The notes: generated by a model from the letters alone, not told the origin. A DNA stretch of 64,000 nt from Neobacillus sp. SuZ13 (GCF_030123365.1 NZ_CP126107.1:5259501-5323500), one strand, 5' to 3'; counted from the first letter of the stretch, positions 43,296 through 51,767 are shown. Numbers and translations are program-made.

Positions 43296-43314
43296 ATGTC
43301 CCCTCCTATATATC

Positions 43315-43330
43315 GTTTTACTAGCAAAAC
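43315..43330. promoter_or_regulatory. Palindrome 5 (putative IclR operator) before the hydrolase gene
   Basis: GTTTTACTAGCAAAAC, 20 bp upstream of the hydrolase start. Confidence 0.6.
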
Positions 43331-43427
43331 GATGTTTTATATTTCTATATTAAAACAACAACGCGATAAGTCAACTGAATTTTCAGAAGTTCCTGAAATC
43401 TCTATGAGTTGGTCAACCACTATAAAG

Positions 43428-43456
43428 GCAAAAAAGACAAGAGCATGCGCTCTCGC
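43428..43456 (-). terminator. Intrinsic terminator of ohrR
   Basis: Palindromic stem around GAGCGCATGCTC followed on the minus strand by TGTCTTTTTTG. Confidence 0.65.
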
Positions 43457-43481
43457 CTCACTTTACCGTTTTATGCATATT

Positions 43482-43925
43482 CTAATTCTCTTTTACTTTT
43501 TGAATACGTTGAAGAATGGTGGTAAGGGTGTGATCTAAATTCTTCAATTCTTCATAATCCGTTGATAGGTTTTGTAACAATTGCGAAGGAATGCATTCGG
43601 CTTTCTGTTTCAGTTCTTCCCCTTTTTTTGTCAGTGAAATGATCACACTTCTTTCATCCTCTAAGGATCGCTTGCGCTCTAAAAGACGATTTCCCTCCAT
43701 CCGTTTGAGCATAGGAGTTAACGTACCGGAATCTAAAAATAGCTTTTGTCCCAGTTCTTTTACAGTGATTGAATTTTTCTCCCATAATACTAACAAGACA
43801 AGATATTGCGGGTATGTGACATCGAGATCTTCAAGTAAATCTCTATATAGCTTTGTGATTTCCCGTTCGGCTGTATAAATTTTAAAACAGATTTGATTTT
43901 CAAGCTTTAAATTCTGATTATCCAT
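43482..43925 (-). CDS. ohrR: Organic-hydroperoxide repressor OhrR (MarR family)
   Basis: 147 aa. The reactive Cys is C13 in ENQICFKIYTA; TYPQYLVLLVLWE and LDSGTLTPMLKRME follow B. subtilis OhrR closely. Peroxide oxidises the Cys and releases DNA. A second Cys (C111, KAECIPSQ) is present where B. subtilis OhrR lacks one; it might act as a resolving Cys as in two-Cys OhrR proteins. It diverges from ohr across shared operators. Confidence 0.92.
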   Translation of the reverse strand: MDNQNLKLENQICFKIYTAEREITKLYRDLLEDLDVTYPQYLVLLVLWEKNSITVKELGQKLFLDSGTLTPMLKRMEGNRLLERKRSLEDERSVIISLTKKGEELKQKAECIPSQLLQNLSTDYEELKNLDHTLTTILQRIQKVKEN

Positions 43926-43983
43926 CCCTAAGTTCCTTTCACGTTTCCTAATTTATATCATACACAAATCGCCACTTAATAAA

Positions 43984-44084
43984 CACAATTTAATTTTACA
44001 CAATATAATTGTTGACTTCTATAATCATGGAAGGTAAGATGATTTTGTGATATTTAATTTTGCACAATTTAATTTTACAAAATC
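43984..44084. promoter_or_regulatory. ohrR-ohr control region with two OhrR-type operators
   Basis: Two A/T-rich near-palindromic blocks, CACAATTTAATTTTACACAA... (43984-44012) and GCACAATTTAATTTTACAAA (44062-44081), resemble the B. subtilis ohrA operator. The ohr promoter TTGACT (44012-44017), 17 nt, TAAGAT (44035-44040) lies between them. Confidence 0.75.
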
Positions 44085-44101
44085 GAAAAGGGGTCATTAA
44101 A

Positions 44102-44524
44102 ATGAATTCATTATATACAGCGAAAGCTACAGCAGAGGGCGGAAGATTAGGGAAAGTAAAAAGTAGTGACGGTACACTAGACTTGGCGCTATCCATGCCC
44201 AAATCACTCGGTGGACAAGAAAAAGAAAATGCTACAAATCCAGAACAATTATTTGCAGCTGGATATGCTGCATGCTTCGATAGTGCATTGAATTTAGTGG
44301 CAAGACAATCGAGAATGCGGATTGAATCAAAAGTTACAGCAGAAGTGTCAATTGGGAAGGATCTAGATGGAGGATTCAAACTAGCAGTTGCACTGTTTGT
44401 TGCCGTTAAAGGAATTTCATTGGAAGAAGCAGAGGATTTAGTCGCTCTAGCGCATACTGTTTGCCCTTACTCGAAGGCAACGAAAGGGAATATAGAAGTG
44501 GCATTACAAACCGTATTATTGTAA
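44102..44524 (+). CDS. ohr: Organic hydroperoxide resistance protein Ohr
   Basis: 140 aa thiol peroxidase. Active-site Cys C58 in AAGYAACFDSAL and C121 in TVCPYSKAT; conserved R15 and E49 nearby. It reduces organic hydroperoxides using lipoylated donors. The start ATG at 44102 follows AAAAGGGG; upstream in-frame codons overlap the operator. Two-operator control with ohrR is visible. A strong terminator follows. Confidence 0.93.
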   Translation: MNSLYTAKATAEGGRLGKVKSSDGTLDLALSMPKSLGGQEKENATNPEQLFAAGYAACFDSALNLVARQSRMRIESKVTAEVSIGKDLDGGFKLAVALFVAVKGISLEEAEDLVALAHTVCPYSKATKGNIEVALQTVLL

Positions 44525-44538
44525 CTAGCTTTTGAAAA

Positions 44539-44566
44539 ATGGGATAGGCTTGCTTGCCTATCCCAT
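44539..44566 (+). terminator. Intrinsic terminator of ohr
   Basis: Perfect 11-bp stem ATGGGATAGGC / GCCTATCCCAT. The 44567-44732 stretch after it has no intact gene. Confidence 0.8.
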
Positions 44567-44732
44567 TTAAATTTGAAGTTTTTATTTAACCATTGTGCAT
44601 AGACAGTTTCTCACGAACCAATCGTGTTGCTGCTAGAAGCACCGTAAACAGAGATAATGGCTGAACCACTTTTGAGAAGCATTTCGGCCTTGAGGCATTA
44701 TGGGGAAAAATAAATGAAAATCATAGTACAAT

Positions 44733-45108
44733 TCAATTCCTTGCTAATCGATAATCTGAAGGCCTAAACTGCATATACTTTTTAAACATACGGCTAAAAT
44801 AATTGGCATCCTGGAAACCTATTTTCTCAGCAATCTCACTAATGGGCAAATCAGTCATTTCTAAATACGACAATGACATGTCAATTCTCATTCGATTTAA
44901 ATAATCAATCAAACTAATCCCTACTTCTTTTTTAAACAAAATGATGCCGGCTCAAGCAGCAATATTGTGCTATCTCATTTAGAGAAATACTCTTCTGATG
45001 GTGTTCTTTAATATTACCAATAGCTTGTTGAATAACAGGACTTACTTCATTAAGATACTTGTTTTCAGATTGCTCTGTCAGCCAAACTGCATATTCAAGA
45101 GCCTGATT
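44733..45108 (-). pseudogene. Broken AraC-family regulator (frameshifted, N-terminus lost)
   Basis: Two adjoining frames together give an AraC DNA-binding domain: first SISLNEIAQYCCLSRHHF, then in another frame FKKEVGISLIDYLNRMRID and DLPISEIAEKIGFQDANYFSRMF. Between HHF and FKK only two bases remain where family members have about three codons (SRL), so about 7 bp seem deleted near 44937-44942. The effector-binding N-terminus is missing and its place is taken by transposase sequence. Decayed. Confidence 0.8.
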
Positions 45109-45335
45109 ATTTTTTAACTGTGTTGGACTTCGTAATCCCAGATGTTTAGACAGAAAATCATAAGTGCCTTCCCCGCTAATGTACATTTCAATTGATTTCA
45201 ACTAAATTTTTCCGTATTGTGTTGAAAAGTTTGTCTCTTTATAGCCATAGAAAAATCCCCTCCAAATAGTAGTGTAACACCCAAGTTAATTTCATGGGCT
45301 TTTTACACTGTCTACTTAAAGGGGATAATATCAAA
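45109..45335 (-). mobile_element. Remnant of an IS3-family element (left end and orfA start)
   Basis: From about 45335 the minus strand shows an end-like sequence (CTTTAAGTAGACAGTGTAAA), a ribosome binding site TGGAGGGGA, then ATG at 45248 and MAIKRQTFQHNTEKFS followed by a stop. In a shifted frame it continues IEMYISGEGTYDFLSKHLGLR and SPTQLKN, typical of an IS3 OrfA. The element breaks off at about 45109, where AraC sequence begins. It differs from the intact IS at 3684. Confidence 0.7.
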
Positions 45336-45377
45336 TTTCAGCCTTTATTGTGTTTGTTAATATTCGTCAGTCAGGGC

Positions 45378-46454
45378 TTATATGGCTATGGACAGTATTA
45401 AACCCAAATACAATGCGACGATAAAACCAACACTAAACACGACTCCTAGAATAGGTTTTACCCTTTTAAAACTGATTAAAATCAGCACCAAAAATAGGAT
45501 AGCAACGATAATTAATAATCCCGATTGAAATGACGGGACTATATGCAGCTGTAAGGTTGAGAGAATATTTTCCCCCAATAACAATTCGACCCACTTAGAT
45601 GCACCTTCCGACTTCACAGTGAATTCAACTTCATGTGGTGGCGATAACGTTCCCATCACGGCTGTAAAATAGAAAACGATCAATAAAATAATGCTTTCAG
45701 CTTTTACCCACGGTTTAGGATTAAAGCTAGGGAGTTTTAATGCTTTTCTTGAAAGCACACCATTTATTAAGGCAAAAACTAATACGGGAACGATACTAAT
45801 ATGCTTTAAAAGAAGCATTTGTCCATACGGCAAGACCCAAGTTTGTATATACTCTCTAGGTTCAACTACAAATAACATTAGATAAATCCCACTAATAATT
45901 ATGATAATGATGCAGAAAACGGCAAAAGGCGTAAACCACCGCAAAAATTTAGACCAATTCGACCACTCTTTAGAGAACCAAGCAACATGAATAAGTGTCC
46001 CTGTCCATAATGTAATAATTAGAAAATGAGTGCTATGTGACAGCAATCCTGGCCAAAATGACAGAGAAGCAGAATGACTGGAATATCCAACAGCTAATAT
46101 CATCAGTAACAGCAATATAGTTTGCACATATTTGGACACCTTTAGCAAAATTGCTAGATATAAGAATGTCGCCATAAATCCAATAAACATCCATGCTTTT
46201 CCTACCTGGAAGTCCAACAAAACAGATTTTATGGCTAAGGGAAGACCCACTCCCCCCTGAAAATAGGAAACAGTCTGAACAATAGGACCTAATGAGAAAA
46301 TAATAATTCCAAGTGTGGATAGCAGTAAAACTGGTATTGGGATATTTATTTTTGGTTTATTTGTTTCAGGTACAAACTGTAAAGCCATATGCCCAACAAG
46401 GATCGAATACAACAAATAATTACAGAATTCTGCAATAGGAATTAAGAACCCCAT
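45378..46454 (-). CDS. CopD-family copper membrane protein
   Basis: 358 aa with about nine membrane helices. The CopD core is visible around LSHSTHFLIITLWTGTLIHVAWF, where conserved His residues lie, and in LKHISIVPVLVFALINGVLSR. CopC/CopD pairs take part in copper uptake or tolerance. It starts one base after the copC stop, so the pair is an operon. B. subtilis YcnJ carries both parts in one protein; here they are separate. Confidence 0.85.
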   Translation of the reverse strand: MGFLIPIAEFCNYLLYSILVGHMALQFVPETNKPKINIPIPVLLLSTLGIIIFSLGPIVQTVSYFQGGVGLPLAIKSVLLDFQVGKAWMFIGFMATFLYLAILLKVSKYVQTILLLLMILAVGYSSHSASLSFWPGLLSHSTHFLIITLWTGTLIHVAWFSKEWSNWSKFLRWFTPFAVFCIIIIIISGIYLMLFVVEPREYIQTWVLPYGQMLLLKHISIVPVLVFALINGVLSRKALKLPSFNPKPWVKAESIILLIVFYFTAVMGTLSPPHEVEFTVKSEGASKWVELLLGENILSTLQLHIVPSFQSGLLIIVAILFLVLILISFKRVKPILGVVFSVGFIVALYLGLILSIAI

Positions 46455-46455
46455 T

Positions 46456-47001
46456 TTAACGCTTCCTTCTAAATAATAGGAATACTCCTATGATTAAAAT
46501 GAGGACTACCACGCCTAGAATAATATTCTTCATAATTAATGGGGAATCCGTCGATTCATTTTTTGTTTTTTGCTGGTTAGTATTCTCTTTTTTAGGCTCT
46601 TCCTTGTTTGGAGTAACCGGCTGTTTTGTTTCAGCCTTCGGTTCTTCCTTCACCACCTTTTGCACTGTAAATGGAATTTCACCAGATATAGGGTGACCAT
46701 CTTCGCCAGCAATACTCCACTGTACCGAATAAGTACCATTTTCTAAGGCGGTTGATACAGTACCGATTAGTTGATTGTCGTTCGGGGTAACACTTACTAA
46801 AGGTATTTCCTTACCATCCTTTACTAAGGTCATTGTGCTTAACGATTCAATCTTTCCTTCATAGGTAAGCACGATTTCTTTAAGGTCCTCTTTAACAACT
46901 TGTCCAGAAGTTGGATTGGATGTTGTTAATTCAGTATGAGCGCTGGCAATCGAAGGAAGCATGACCAACATGCCAACTAGTATGAGTAGTAATTTTTTCA
47001 T
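46456..47001 (-). CDS. CopC-domain copper-binding surface protein
   Basis: 181 aa. Signal peptide ending SIASA, so the mature protein starts at H22 (HTELTTSNP), the usual N-terminal copper ligand; DGHPISG near 105 supplies another. The CopC beta-sandwich (22-115) is followed by a Lys/Glu/Pro/Thr-rich linker (about 115-150), and a C-terminal helix (ILGVVVLILIIGVFLLF) with RRKR anchors it in the membrane. The 47002-47261 gap after it holds one terminator and no gene. Confidence 0.87.
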   Translation of the reverse strand: MKKLLLILVGMLVMLPSIASAHTELTTSNPTSGQVVKEDLKEIVLTYEGKIESLSTMTLVKDGKEIPLVSVTPNDNQLIGTVSTALENGTYSVQWSIAGEDGHPISGEIPFTVQKVVKEEPKAETKQPVTPNKEEPKKENTNQQKTKNESTDSPLIMKNIILGVVVLILIIGVFLLFRRKR

Positions 47002-47177
47002 TATGTATATCCTTTCTTAGTAGCCAATATTTTTTTACACATTCCATTCATTATAACATCATCATTCTGAATCAAATGACACGGATTTTCAACTTCTTTG
47101 CACTCATCAAAAATACATCAAAGTATTCATTATTCGTACCCTTTTTTAGAAATGAATAACTGATTATTTCAATCAAA

Positions 47178-47215
47178 AATAAAAGGATGAAACCATTTCA
47201 GTATCATCCTTAAGT
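47178..47215 (-). terminator. Intrinsic terminator after tatC
   Basis: Stem AAGGATGA / TCATCCTT followed on the minus strand by TTATTTTTG. Confidence 0.7.
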
Positions 47216-47261
47216 ATTTTCTAATTTATATTAATTCTTTTCAATGATGATCTGTTGTGAA

Positions 47262-48011
47262 TCATCCGCTTTCCGGTAGACCATCATTTTGTAGAGCTGC
47301 TTCAAGCAACAATTTTTTCCTGTAAACAATCTTAGACAAGGATACGCTCAGTTCATATAGTAGTAGCAATGGAATCATAACCAGAAAATCTGAAAGAAAA
47401 TCAGGCGGAGTGATCAAAATGGATACAACAATTAGACTAAAATAGGAGAGTTTCCTTGCCTTTGCTAGCCTAATTGGATTTAGAATACCTAATCTTGTTA
47501 AAAACATCACCACAAGCGGCATTTCAAACAGAAAGCCAAATGGCAGTGTTAGGTTGATCATGAATCGAAAATATTTTTCAGCTGTGAACATCGTTTCAAA
47601 TTGTCCTGCTGAAAGATTCGTTAAAAATCCCAGCACAATTGGAAACAGCACGAAATACCCGAATGAAATTCCTCCAATAAACAACAGAAATAACCCAGGG
47701 ATGAACCTTAAGGTCACCTTACTTTCTTCACGATTCAGCGCCGGTGCCACAAAACGCCACGTCTGGTAGGCAGCTACTGGAATAGTTCCAGCGACTGAAA
47801 ATACTGCTGCAATCATCATGTAGACCCAGAGGATATCACTCGGACCAAGGATAGCCAGTTTTCCATCAAGATCCTTCACAAGCCAATTATAAATGTCCTG
47901 CACAAAAATACAATTGGCGATCAGAAAAGTAACAAAAGCCAGTACCGTCATAATCAAACGCCGGCGAAATTCCTCTAAATGATCTGTCAGTCGCATCTCT
48001 TTGGTGTCCAT
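47262..48011 (-). CDS. tatC: Twin-arginine translocase subunit TatC
   Basis: 249 aa, six membrane helices. The N-terminal signature DHLEEFRRRLIMTV and conserved FxxE-type segment PFGFLFEMPLVV are visible. TatC binds the twin-arginine signal. It is last in a phoD-tatA-tatC cluster, the arrangement of B. subtilis phoD-tatAd-tatCd, so its main client is likely the neighbouring PhoD. Confidence 0.92.
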   Translation of the reverse strand: MDTKEMRLTDHLEEFRRRLIMTVLAFVTFLIANCIFVQDIYNWLVKDLDGKLAILGPSDILWVYMMIAAVFSVAGTIPVAAYQTWRFVAPALNREESKVTLRFIPGLFLLFIGGISFGYFVLFPIVLGFLTNLSAGQFETMFTAEKYFRFMINLTLPFGFLFEMPLVVMFLTRLGILNPIRLAKARKLSYFSLIVVSILITPPDFLSDFLVMIPLLLLYELSVSLSKIVYRKKLLLEAALQNDGLPESG

Positions 48012-48075
48012 ACTAGAAACCTCCTTTTTATTCCTACGCGGTTAGGTAAGTTACTCCAACATTCCTGGCACACAT

Positions 48076-48115
48076 AGAAAGAGAGCTGACGGGCAGTCCG
48101 CCTGCTCTCTTTTCT
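48076..48115 (-). terminator. Hairpin between tatA and tatC (partial terminator)
   Basis: Stem AGAAAAGAGAGC / GCTCTCTTTCT with weak T-run on the minus strand. It may lower tatC expression relative to tatA. Confidence 0.5.
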
Positions 48116-48116
48116 A

Positions 48117-48323
48117 TTAGTTTTCCTTTCTCACAGCGGAAAGTGCAGGTTTTTTTTCTTCCTCTTTGTGATCATCAGATACTAATTCCTTTGCAGCTCC
48201 TTTGAATTCGGTTAAGGTACGACCAAATGCCCGGCCAATTTCCGGCAACTTTGATGGCCCGAAAATAATTAGAGCAATGACGAGTACTAAAATTAACCCT
48301 GGAATACCAATATTGGAAAGCAT
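48117..48323 (-). CDS. tatA: Twin-arginine translocase subunit TatA
   Basis: 68 aa. One N-terminal helix (IPGLILVLVIALIIFGPSKLP) with the FGPSKLPEIGRAFG hinge, then an amphipathic helix and charged tail. Forms the translocation pore. Between phoD and tatC. Confidence 0.93.
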   Translation of the reverse strand: MLSNIGIPGLILVLVIALIIFGPSKLPEIGRAFGRTLTEFKGAAKELVSDDHKEEEKKPALSAVRKEN

Positions 48324-48394
48324 ATAAGTTCATCTCCTCTAAGTGTCAGTAGGGGTGATTCGATAATGTCTTTAAACCAAGCCTTTCAACTAAA

Positions 48395-50149
48395 TTAATT
48401 AGTAACGGCTCCGCGTTTGCGCTTTTTCTCCATTTGCTTTTCGTGCGCGCGAGCGTGGGCAAGGTGACGGTCTTCTTCGACTTCTGCAGACATTTTGATA
48501 CCCATAGGCACTGTAGTTGCAGCTATTTCCTTGATCCCTGTCTGATCTTTCTTATAAACAAATGACGCTCTTGTGGAAATATCAGCTCCCGGCTCGGTTA
48601 CGAACGGAACAACACGGTAATCTGCACGCCATTGCTCTGGAGTGACCTGGCATCGAACGTAACCGCGGTAATTATTAAAGAATTTAATGTGCGGGTTATC
48701 TGCTAAAGATTTGGCTGTGTCTGCACGCCAATCCGAACCATTTCCTCCTGTAGTAATCGATGTTCCCACAAACTCTGCTCCAAAAATCGGAGCGTCCGGA
48801 TTGTTGTAATCAGTCGTCAGGTTAGAAGCCCAGCTTGCATGGACATCTCCAGTTATAACGATAATGTTGTTAATGTTCTTGCCAGCAATAAAATCTGTGA
48901 CACGCTGGCGTTGTGCTGGATAGCCGTCCCATGAATCCATGCTGAATTTTGGAACCGTGCTGGTTCCAGACTTGCGCTGTGCAAAGAAAATCTGCTGGGC
49001 AAGGACGTTCCAATGAGATTTAGAATTTCCTAGATTGTTAAACAACCATTGTTCTTGCTCAGCACCGAGAAGAGTACGCTTTGGATCTAAGGATTCCGGT
49101 GTATGAGCTTTCGTACCATCACCATTCGCCTGGTCATCCCGGTACTGGCGTGTATCAAGAACATAGAAATTCGCCAAATCACCATAAGTGAAATCTCTGT
49201 ATAATTGCATCCCGCCATCGTGGGGCAATGACGACATGCGGAGCGGCATGTGCTCGTAATATGCCTGGTAAGCAGCGGCACGGCGCTTGATAAACTCTTC
49301 AACTGACTGGTCCTTTTCTGGAATGACATTCGCGTAATTGTTTTCCACTTCATGGTCATCCCATGTAACCACCCACGGGAATGCAGCGTGTGCAGCCCTT
49401 AGGTGTTCATCTGAACGATATTGAGCATGACGAGTACGGTAATCTTCAAGCGTGATAATTTCATCGCCTTTGTGTGCACGGACATTGCCCGTTGCAGAAA
49501 GATACTCATTCGTACCGTATTCATATATGTAATCGCCGACATGGAACACAAGATCGAGATCCTCTTTCGCCATATGCTTGTACGCCGTATAATAGCCGTG
49601 TTCATATTGCTGACAGGAAGCGAATGCGAACGTCATGCTTGCTACGCTGGCACCTGCTGCCGGAAGGGTTTTTGTTTTTCCAACAGGGCTTAGTTCATTT
49701 CCGGTCTTAAATCGGTAAAAATACACCGTGTTCGCCTTCAGCCCGCTTACTTCTACATGGACAGAATGTGCGAGGTTAGGCGAGGCATGTTCTGTTCCTC
49801 GTTTGATTACGTTGCGGAAGTTTTCATCTGTTGCAAGTTCCCAATTGACTGGAACGATATGAGATGGCATCCCTCCGCCATTTAACGGATCCGGAGCCAA
49901 CCTTGTCCATAAAACGACACTATCAGATAACGGATCACCGGAAGCTACACCAAGTGTAAAAGGATATTCACTGAAATTCGGAGCCGCATCAACTTTAAAT
50001 CCTCCCATTGACTGAGCAATGGCCAACCCTAGGGACAGTCCTGCAATCTTTCCAGCTCCATAAAGAAAACTGCGGCGATTTACATTCTTTTTCAAATTCC
50101 GTTCGGTAAAATTCCTAATTAATTCGTCCAAAGTTCTCTCATTTGTCAT
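48395..50149 (-). CDS. phoD: PhoD-type alkaline phosphatase/phosphodiesterase, Tat-exported
   Basis: 584 aa. Tat signal with NRRSFLYGAGKIAGLSLGLA (25-45). PhoD N-domain, then the metallophosphatase core: ASCQQYEHGYY, FHVGDYIYEYG, VTWDDHEVENNYA, ITGDVHASW supply Asp, Cys and His metal ligands. It releases phosphate from phosphodiesters such as teichoic acid. First gene of phoD-tatA-tatC. A possible PhoP-type promoter lies upstream (50195-50235). Confidence 0.92.
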   Translation of the reverse strand: MTNERTLDELIRNFTERNLKKNVNRRSFLYGAGKIAGLSLGLAIAQSMGGFKVDAAPNFSEYPFTLGVASGDPLSDSVVLWTRLAPDPLNGGGMPSHIVPVNWELATDENFRNVIKRGTEHASPNLAHSVHVEVSGLKANTVYFYRFKTGNELSPVGKTKTLPAAGASVASMTFAFASCQQYEHGYYTAYKHMAKEDLDLVFHVGDYIYEYGTNEYLSATGNVRAHKGDEIITLEDYRTRHAQYRSDEHLRAAHAAFPWVVTWDDHEVENNYANVIPEKDQSVEEFIKRRAAAYQAYYEHMPLRMSSLPHDGGMQLYRDFTYGDLANFYVLDTRQYRDDQANGDGTKAHTPESLDPKRTLLGAEQEQWLFNNLGNSKSHWNVLAQQIFFAQRKSGTSTVPKFSMDSWDGYPAQRQRVTDFIAGKNINNIIVITGDVHASWASNLTTDYNNPDAPIFGAEFVGTSITTGGNGSDWRADTAKSLADNPHIKFFNNYRGYVRCQVTPEQWRADYRVVPFVTEPGADISTRASFVYKKDQTGIKEIAATTVPMGIKMSAEVEEDRHLAHARAHEKQMEKKRKRGAVTN

Positions 50150-50194
50150 GATTTCTTCCCCCTCTGATTATAGGATTTCTTAAACACGACTTTG

Positions 50195-50235
50195 ATTATA
50201 AATGGTGTTTATTGATAGAGTGTGAAGATTGTAAA
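50195..50235 (-). promoter_or_regulatory. Possible phosphate-controlled promoter of phoD
   Basis: On the minus strand TATAAT (50195-50200) lacks a good -35, but TTTACA (50230-50235) and TTCACA (50221-50226), PhoP-box-like TTNACA repeats, lie upstream. The spacing (3 nt) is shorter than the usual 4-6, so this is tentative. The rest of the 50150-50523 gap holds only a terminator. Confidence 0.35.
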
Positions 50236-50441
50236 TAGTAAAATAATAAGGAGGCCAATAGATGGTGAATCAATAACAGTAATTTGGAACTAAGTAGAGA
50301 GAAAAATTCAAATAAGTAATCTATATTTTTTCCAATCAACGGCAAATTCTATCAATTTCCGTAGTCATTTTGTCTTGTTTTATTTAATGTTTTCTTAATA
50401 AAAAACTTACAAACACTGGTTAACCAGCATTAGAATCAAAA

Positions 50442-50472
50442 AGTGGCTTCCCAAACTGTTGGGAAGCCATGG
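50442..50472 (-). terminator. Intrinsic terminator of the doxX-dsbA operon
   Basis: Stem TGGCTTCCCA / TGGGAAGCCA followed on the minus strand by CTTTTTG. Confidence 0.8.
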
Positions 50473-50523
50473 CTTATTTGTATGATTAAAGGTTTTATTA
50501 GTTAATTATTTAATATTTAGAAA

Positions 50524-51210
50524 TCACTCTTCATTTGCTGCTTCGTCTACCCTTTTCTTAAAATCATTATAGGTATTCCCTTCAAATTTCACACCATTAA
50601 TAAAAATGGAAGGAGTGCTTGTAATACTTAACTTATTAGCTGCACTCATATCTTTCTCCCATGCCTCTTTTGATTGGTCATTATTAAAGGCATTGACCAC
50701 TCTTTTCACCTCTGCTTCAGAGACAATTTCACTTAAAGTGTCATTAAGAAAGGCTTCTGTATAGATATCCATTTGCTCCGCTTTAGGATCATCAGGTTGT
50801 TTGTCATATAACAATTCATGGAACTTCCAAAACGTTTCATTTCCCAGCTCATTAAAGACAGTTTCCGCAAATTTGGCAGAACGAGTTGAATCAACATTGA
50901 TAAACGAATAATTCATAAAATAAAACGAAGCTTTTCCTGTATCGATAAAATCCTTTTCGATATTTGGAAATAGTGTATCATTAAAATTTTTGCAATAAGG
51001 ACATTTATAATCACCAAATTCAACAATCTTTACAGGGGCAGACTTTTCCCCTAAAACTGGCTGTCCATCATAGTCCATTGCTTCTTTTTTAGCCGTATTT
51101 GATAAGAATATTAAACCAACTAGACAAAAGGCAATTAATCCAATCACCCAGAAAATAAATTTAGATGATTGATTATTCGACTTTTTCGTTTTTTTGTTCT
51201 TTGAAGACAT
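50524..51210 (-). CDS. Membrane-anchored DsbA/BdbD-like thiol oxidoreductase
   Basis: 228 aa. Basic N-terminus and one anchor helix (FIFWVIGLIAFCLVGLIFL), then a thioredoxin-like domain with a helical insert. Active site C70-P-Y-C73 and cis-Pro in ITSTPSIFING. Such proteins make or isomerise disulfides outside the membrane. It lies 38 nt after a DoxX gene, and the pair has BlaI-type operators upstream. No BdbC-type partner is adjacent; DoxX might take its redox role, which is inference. Confidence 0.85.
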   Translation of the reverse strand: MSSKNKKTKKSNNQSSKFIFWVIGLIAFCLVGLIFLSNTAKKEAMDYDGQPVLGEKSAPVKIVEFGDYKCPYCKNFNDTLFPNIEKDFIDTGKASFYFMNYSFINVDSTRSAKFAETVFNELGNETFWKFHELLYDKQPDDPKAEQMDIYTEAFLNDTLSEIVSEAEVKRVVNAFNNDQSKEAWEKDMSAANKLSITSTPSIFINGVKFEGNTYNDFKKRVDEAANEE

Positions 51211-51248
51211 CTATTCACCCTCTAATTTCTCTAAGTATTTAAATCTCT

Positions 51249-51653
51249 TTATTGTGGGTTTTTTGAGAATAATTTTGAATCAAGAGAAAGAACCGAATTT
51301 GAATTTAAGAATAGAAATACTGCCATAACAGCAAAGGCAAGATCCAATTCAAACCCCGCACCTTGTCCATTTCCCATGAATCCAGCGGCCAATTTCACCT
51401 TTAAAATAGCTCCTATCATGATGAATACAAACAGAGCAGCAATATATCTTGTTCCAAATCCGATGGTTAATAAAAGACCCCCGCCTAATTCGATAATGGC
51501 TACTATGTACCCCATAAAACCCGGAATTCCTATACTATCAAACCAACCTACAGTATTTTCAATACCATTTTGAAACTTTGAAACACCGTGAATAAAAAAT
51601 GATAACCCTAAAAATATTCTTAAAATGAGTGTCCCAACTTCTAATTTTTTCAA
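51249..51653 (-). CDS. DoxX-family membrane protein, copy 4
   Basis: 134-aa DoxX protein, a shorter branch than the other three. LRIFLGLSFFIHGVSKF, IAIIELGGGLLLTIGFGTRY and the helix AALFVFIMIGAILKVKL are typical of the YfiD/DoxX group. I choose the TTG at 51653 because GAGAGGAGAAAG is upstream; the longer frame crosses operator A. First gene of an operon with the DsbA-like gene. Confidence 0.8.
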   Translation of the reverse strand: MKKLEVGTLILRIFLGLSFFIHGVSKFQNGIENTVGWFDSIGIPGFMGYIVAIIELGGGLLLTIGFGTRYIAALFVFIMIGAILKVKLAAGFMGNGQGAGFELDLAFAVMAVFLFLNSNSVLSLDSKLFSKNPQ

Positions 51654-51684
51654 TTTACTTTCTCCTCTCAGATTCCGTTTAATC

Positions 51685-51703
51685 ACACTACAAACCGTAG
51701 TGT
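51685..51703. promoter_or_regulatory. BlaI-type operator A (ACACTAC-N5-GTAGTGT)
   Basis: ACACTAC AAACC GTAGTGT is a perfect 7-5-7 palindrome, 32 bp before the doxX copy 4 start. Confidence 0.75.
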
Positions 51704-51748
51704 AAAAGAGTAACAAATTCTCCCTTTTACACGAAAAAAACCTACTTA

Positions 51749-51767
51749 ACACTACTAATTGTAGTGT
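51749..51767. promoter_or_regulatory. BlaI-type operator B (ACACTAC-N5-GTAGTGT)
   Basis: ACACTAC TAATT GTAGTGT, a second perfect 7-5-7 palindrome 64 bp (about six helical turns) from operator A. Confidence 0.75.

Noticed and set aside
44567..44732. A gene in the stretch after ohr
   Set aside because: Only a short minus-strand membrane-like tail (about 20 codons ending near 44592) is visible; too little to call.
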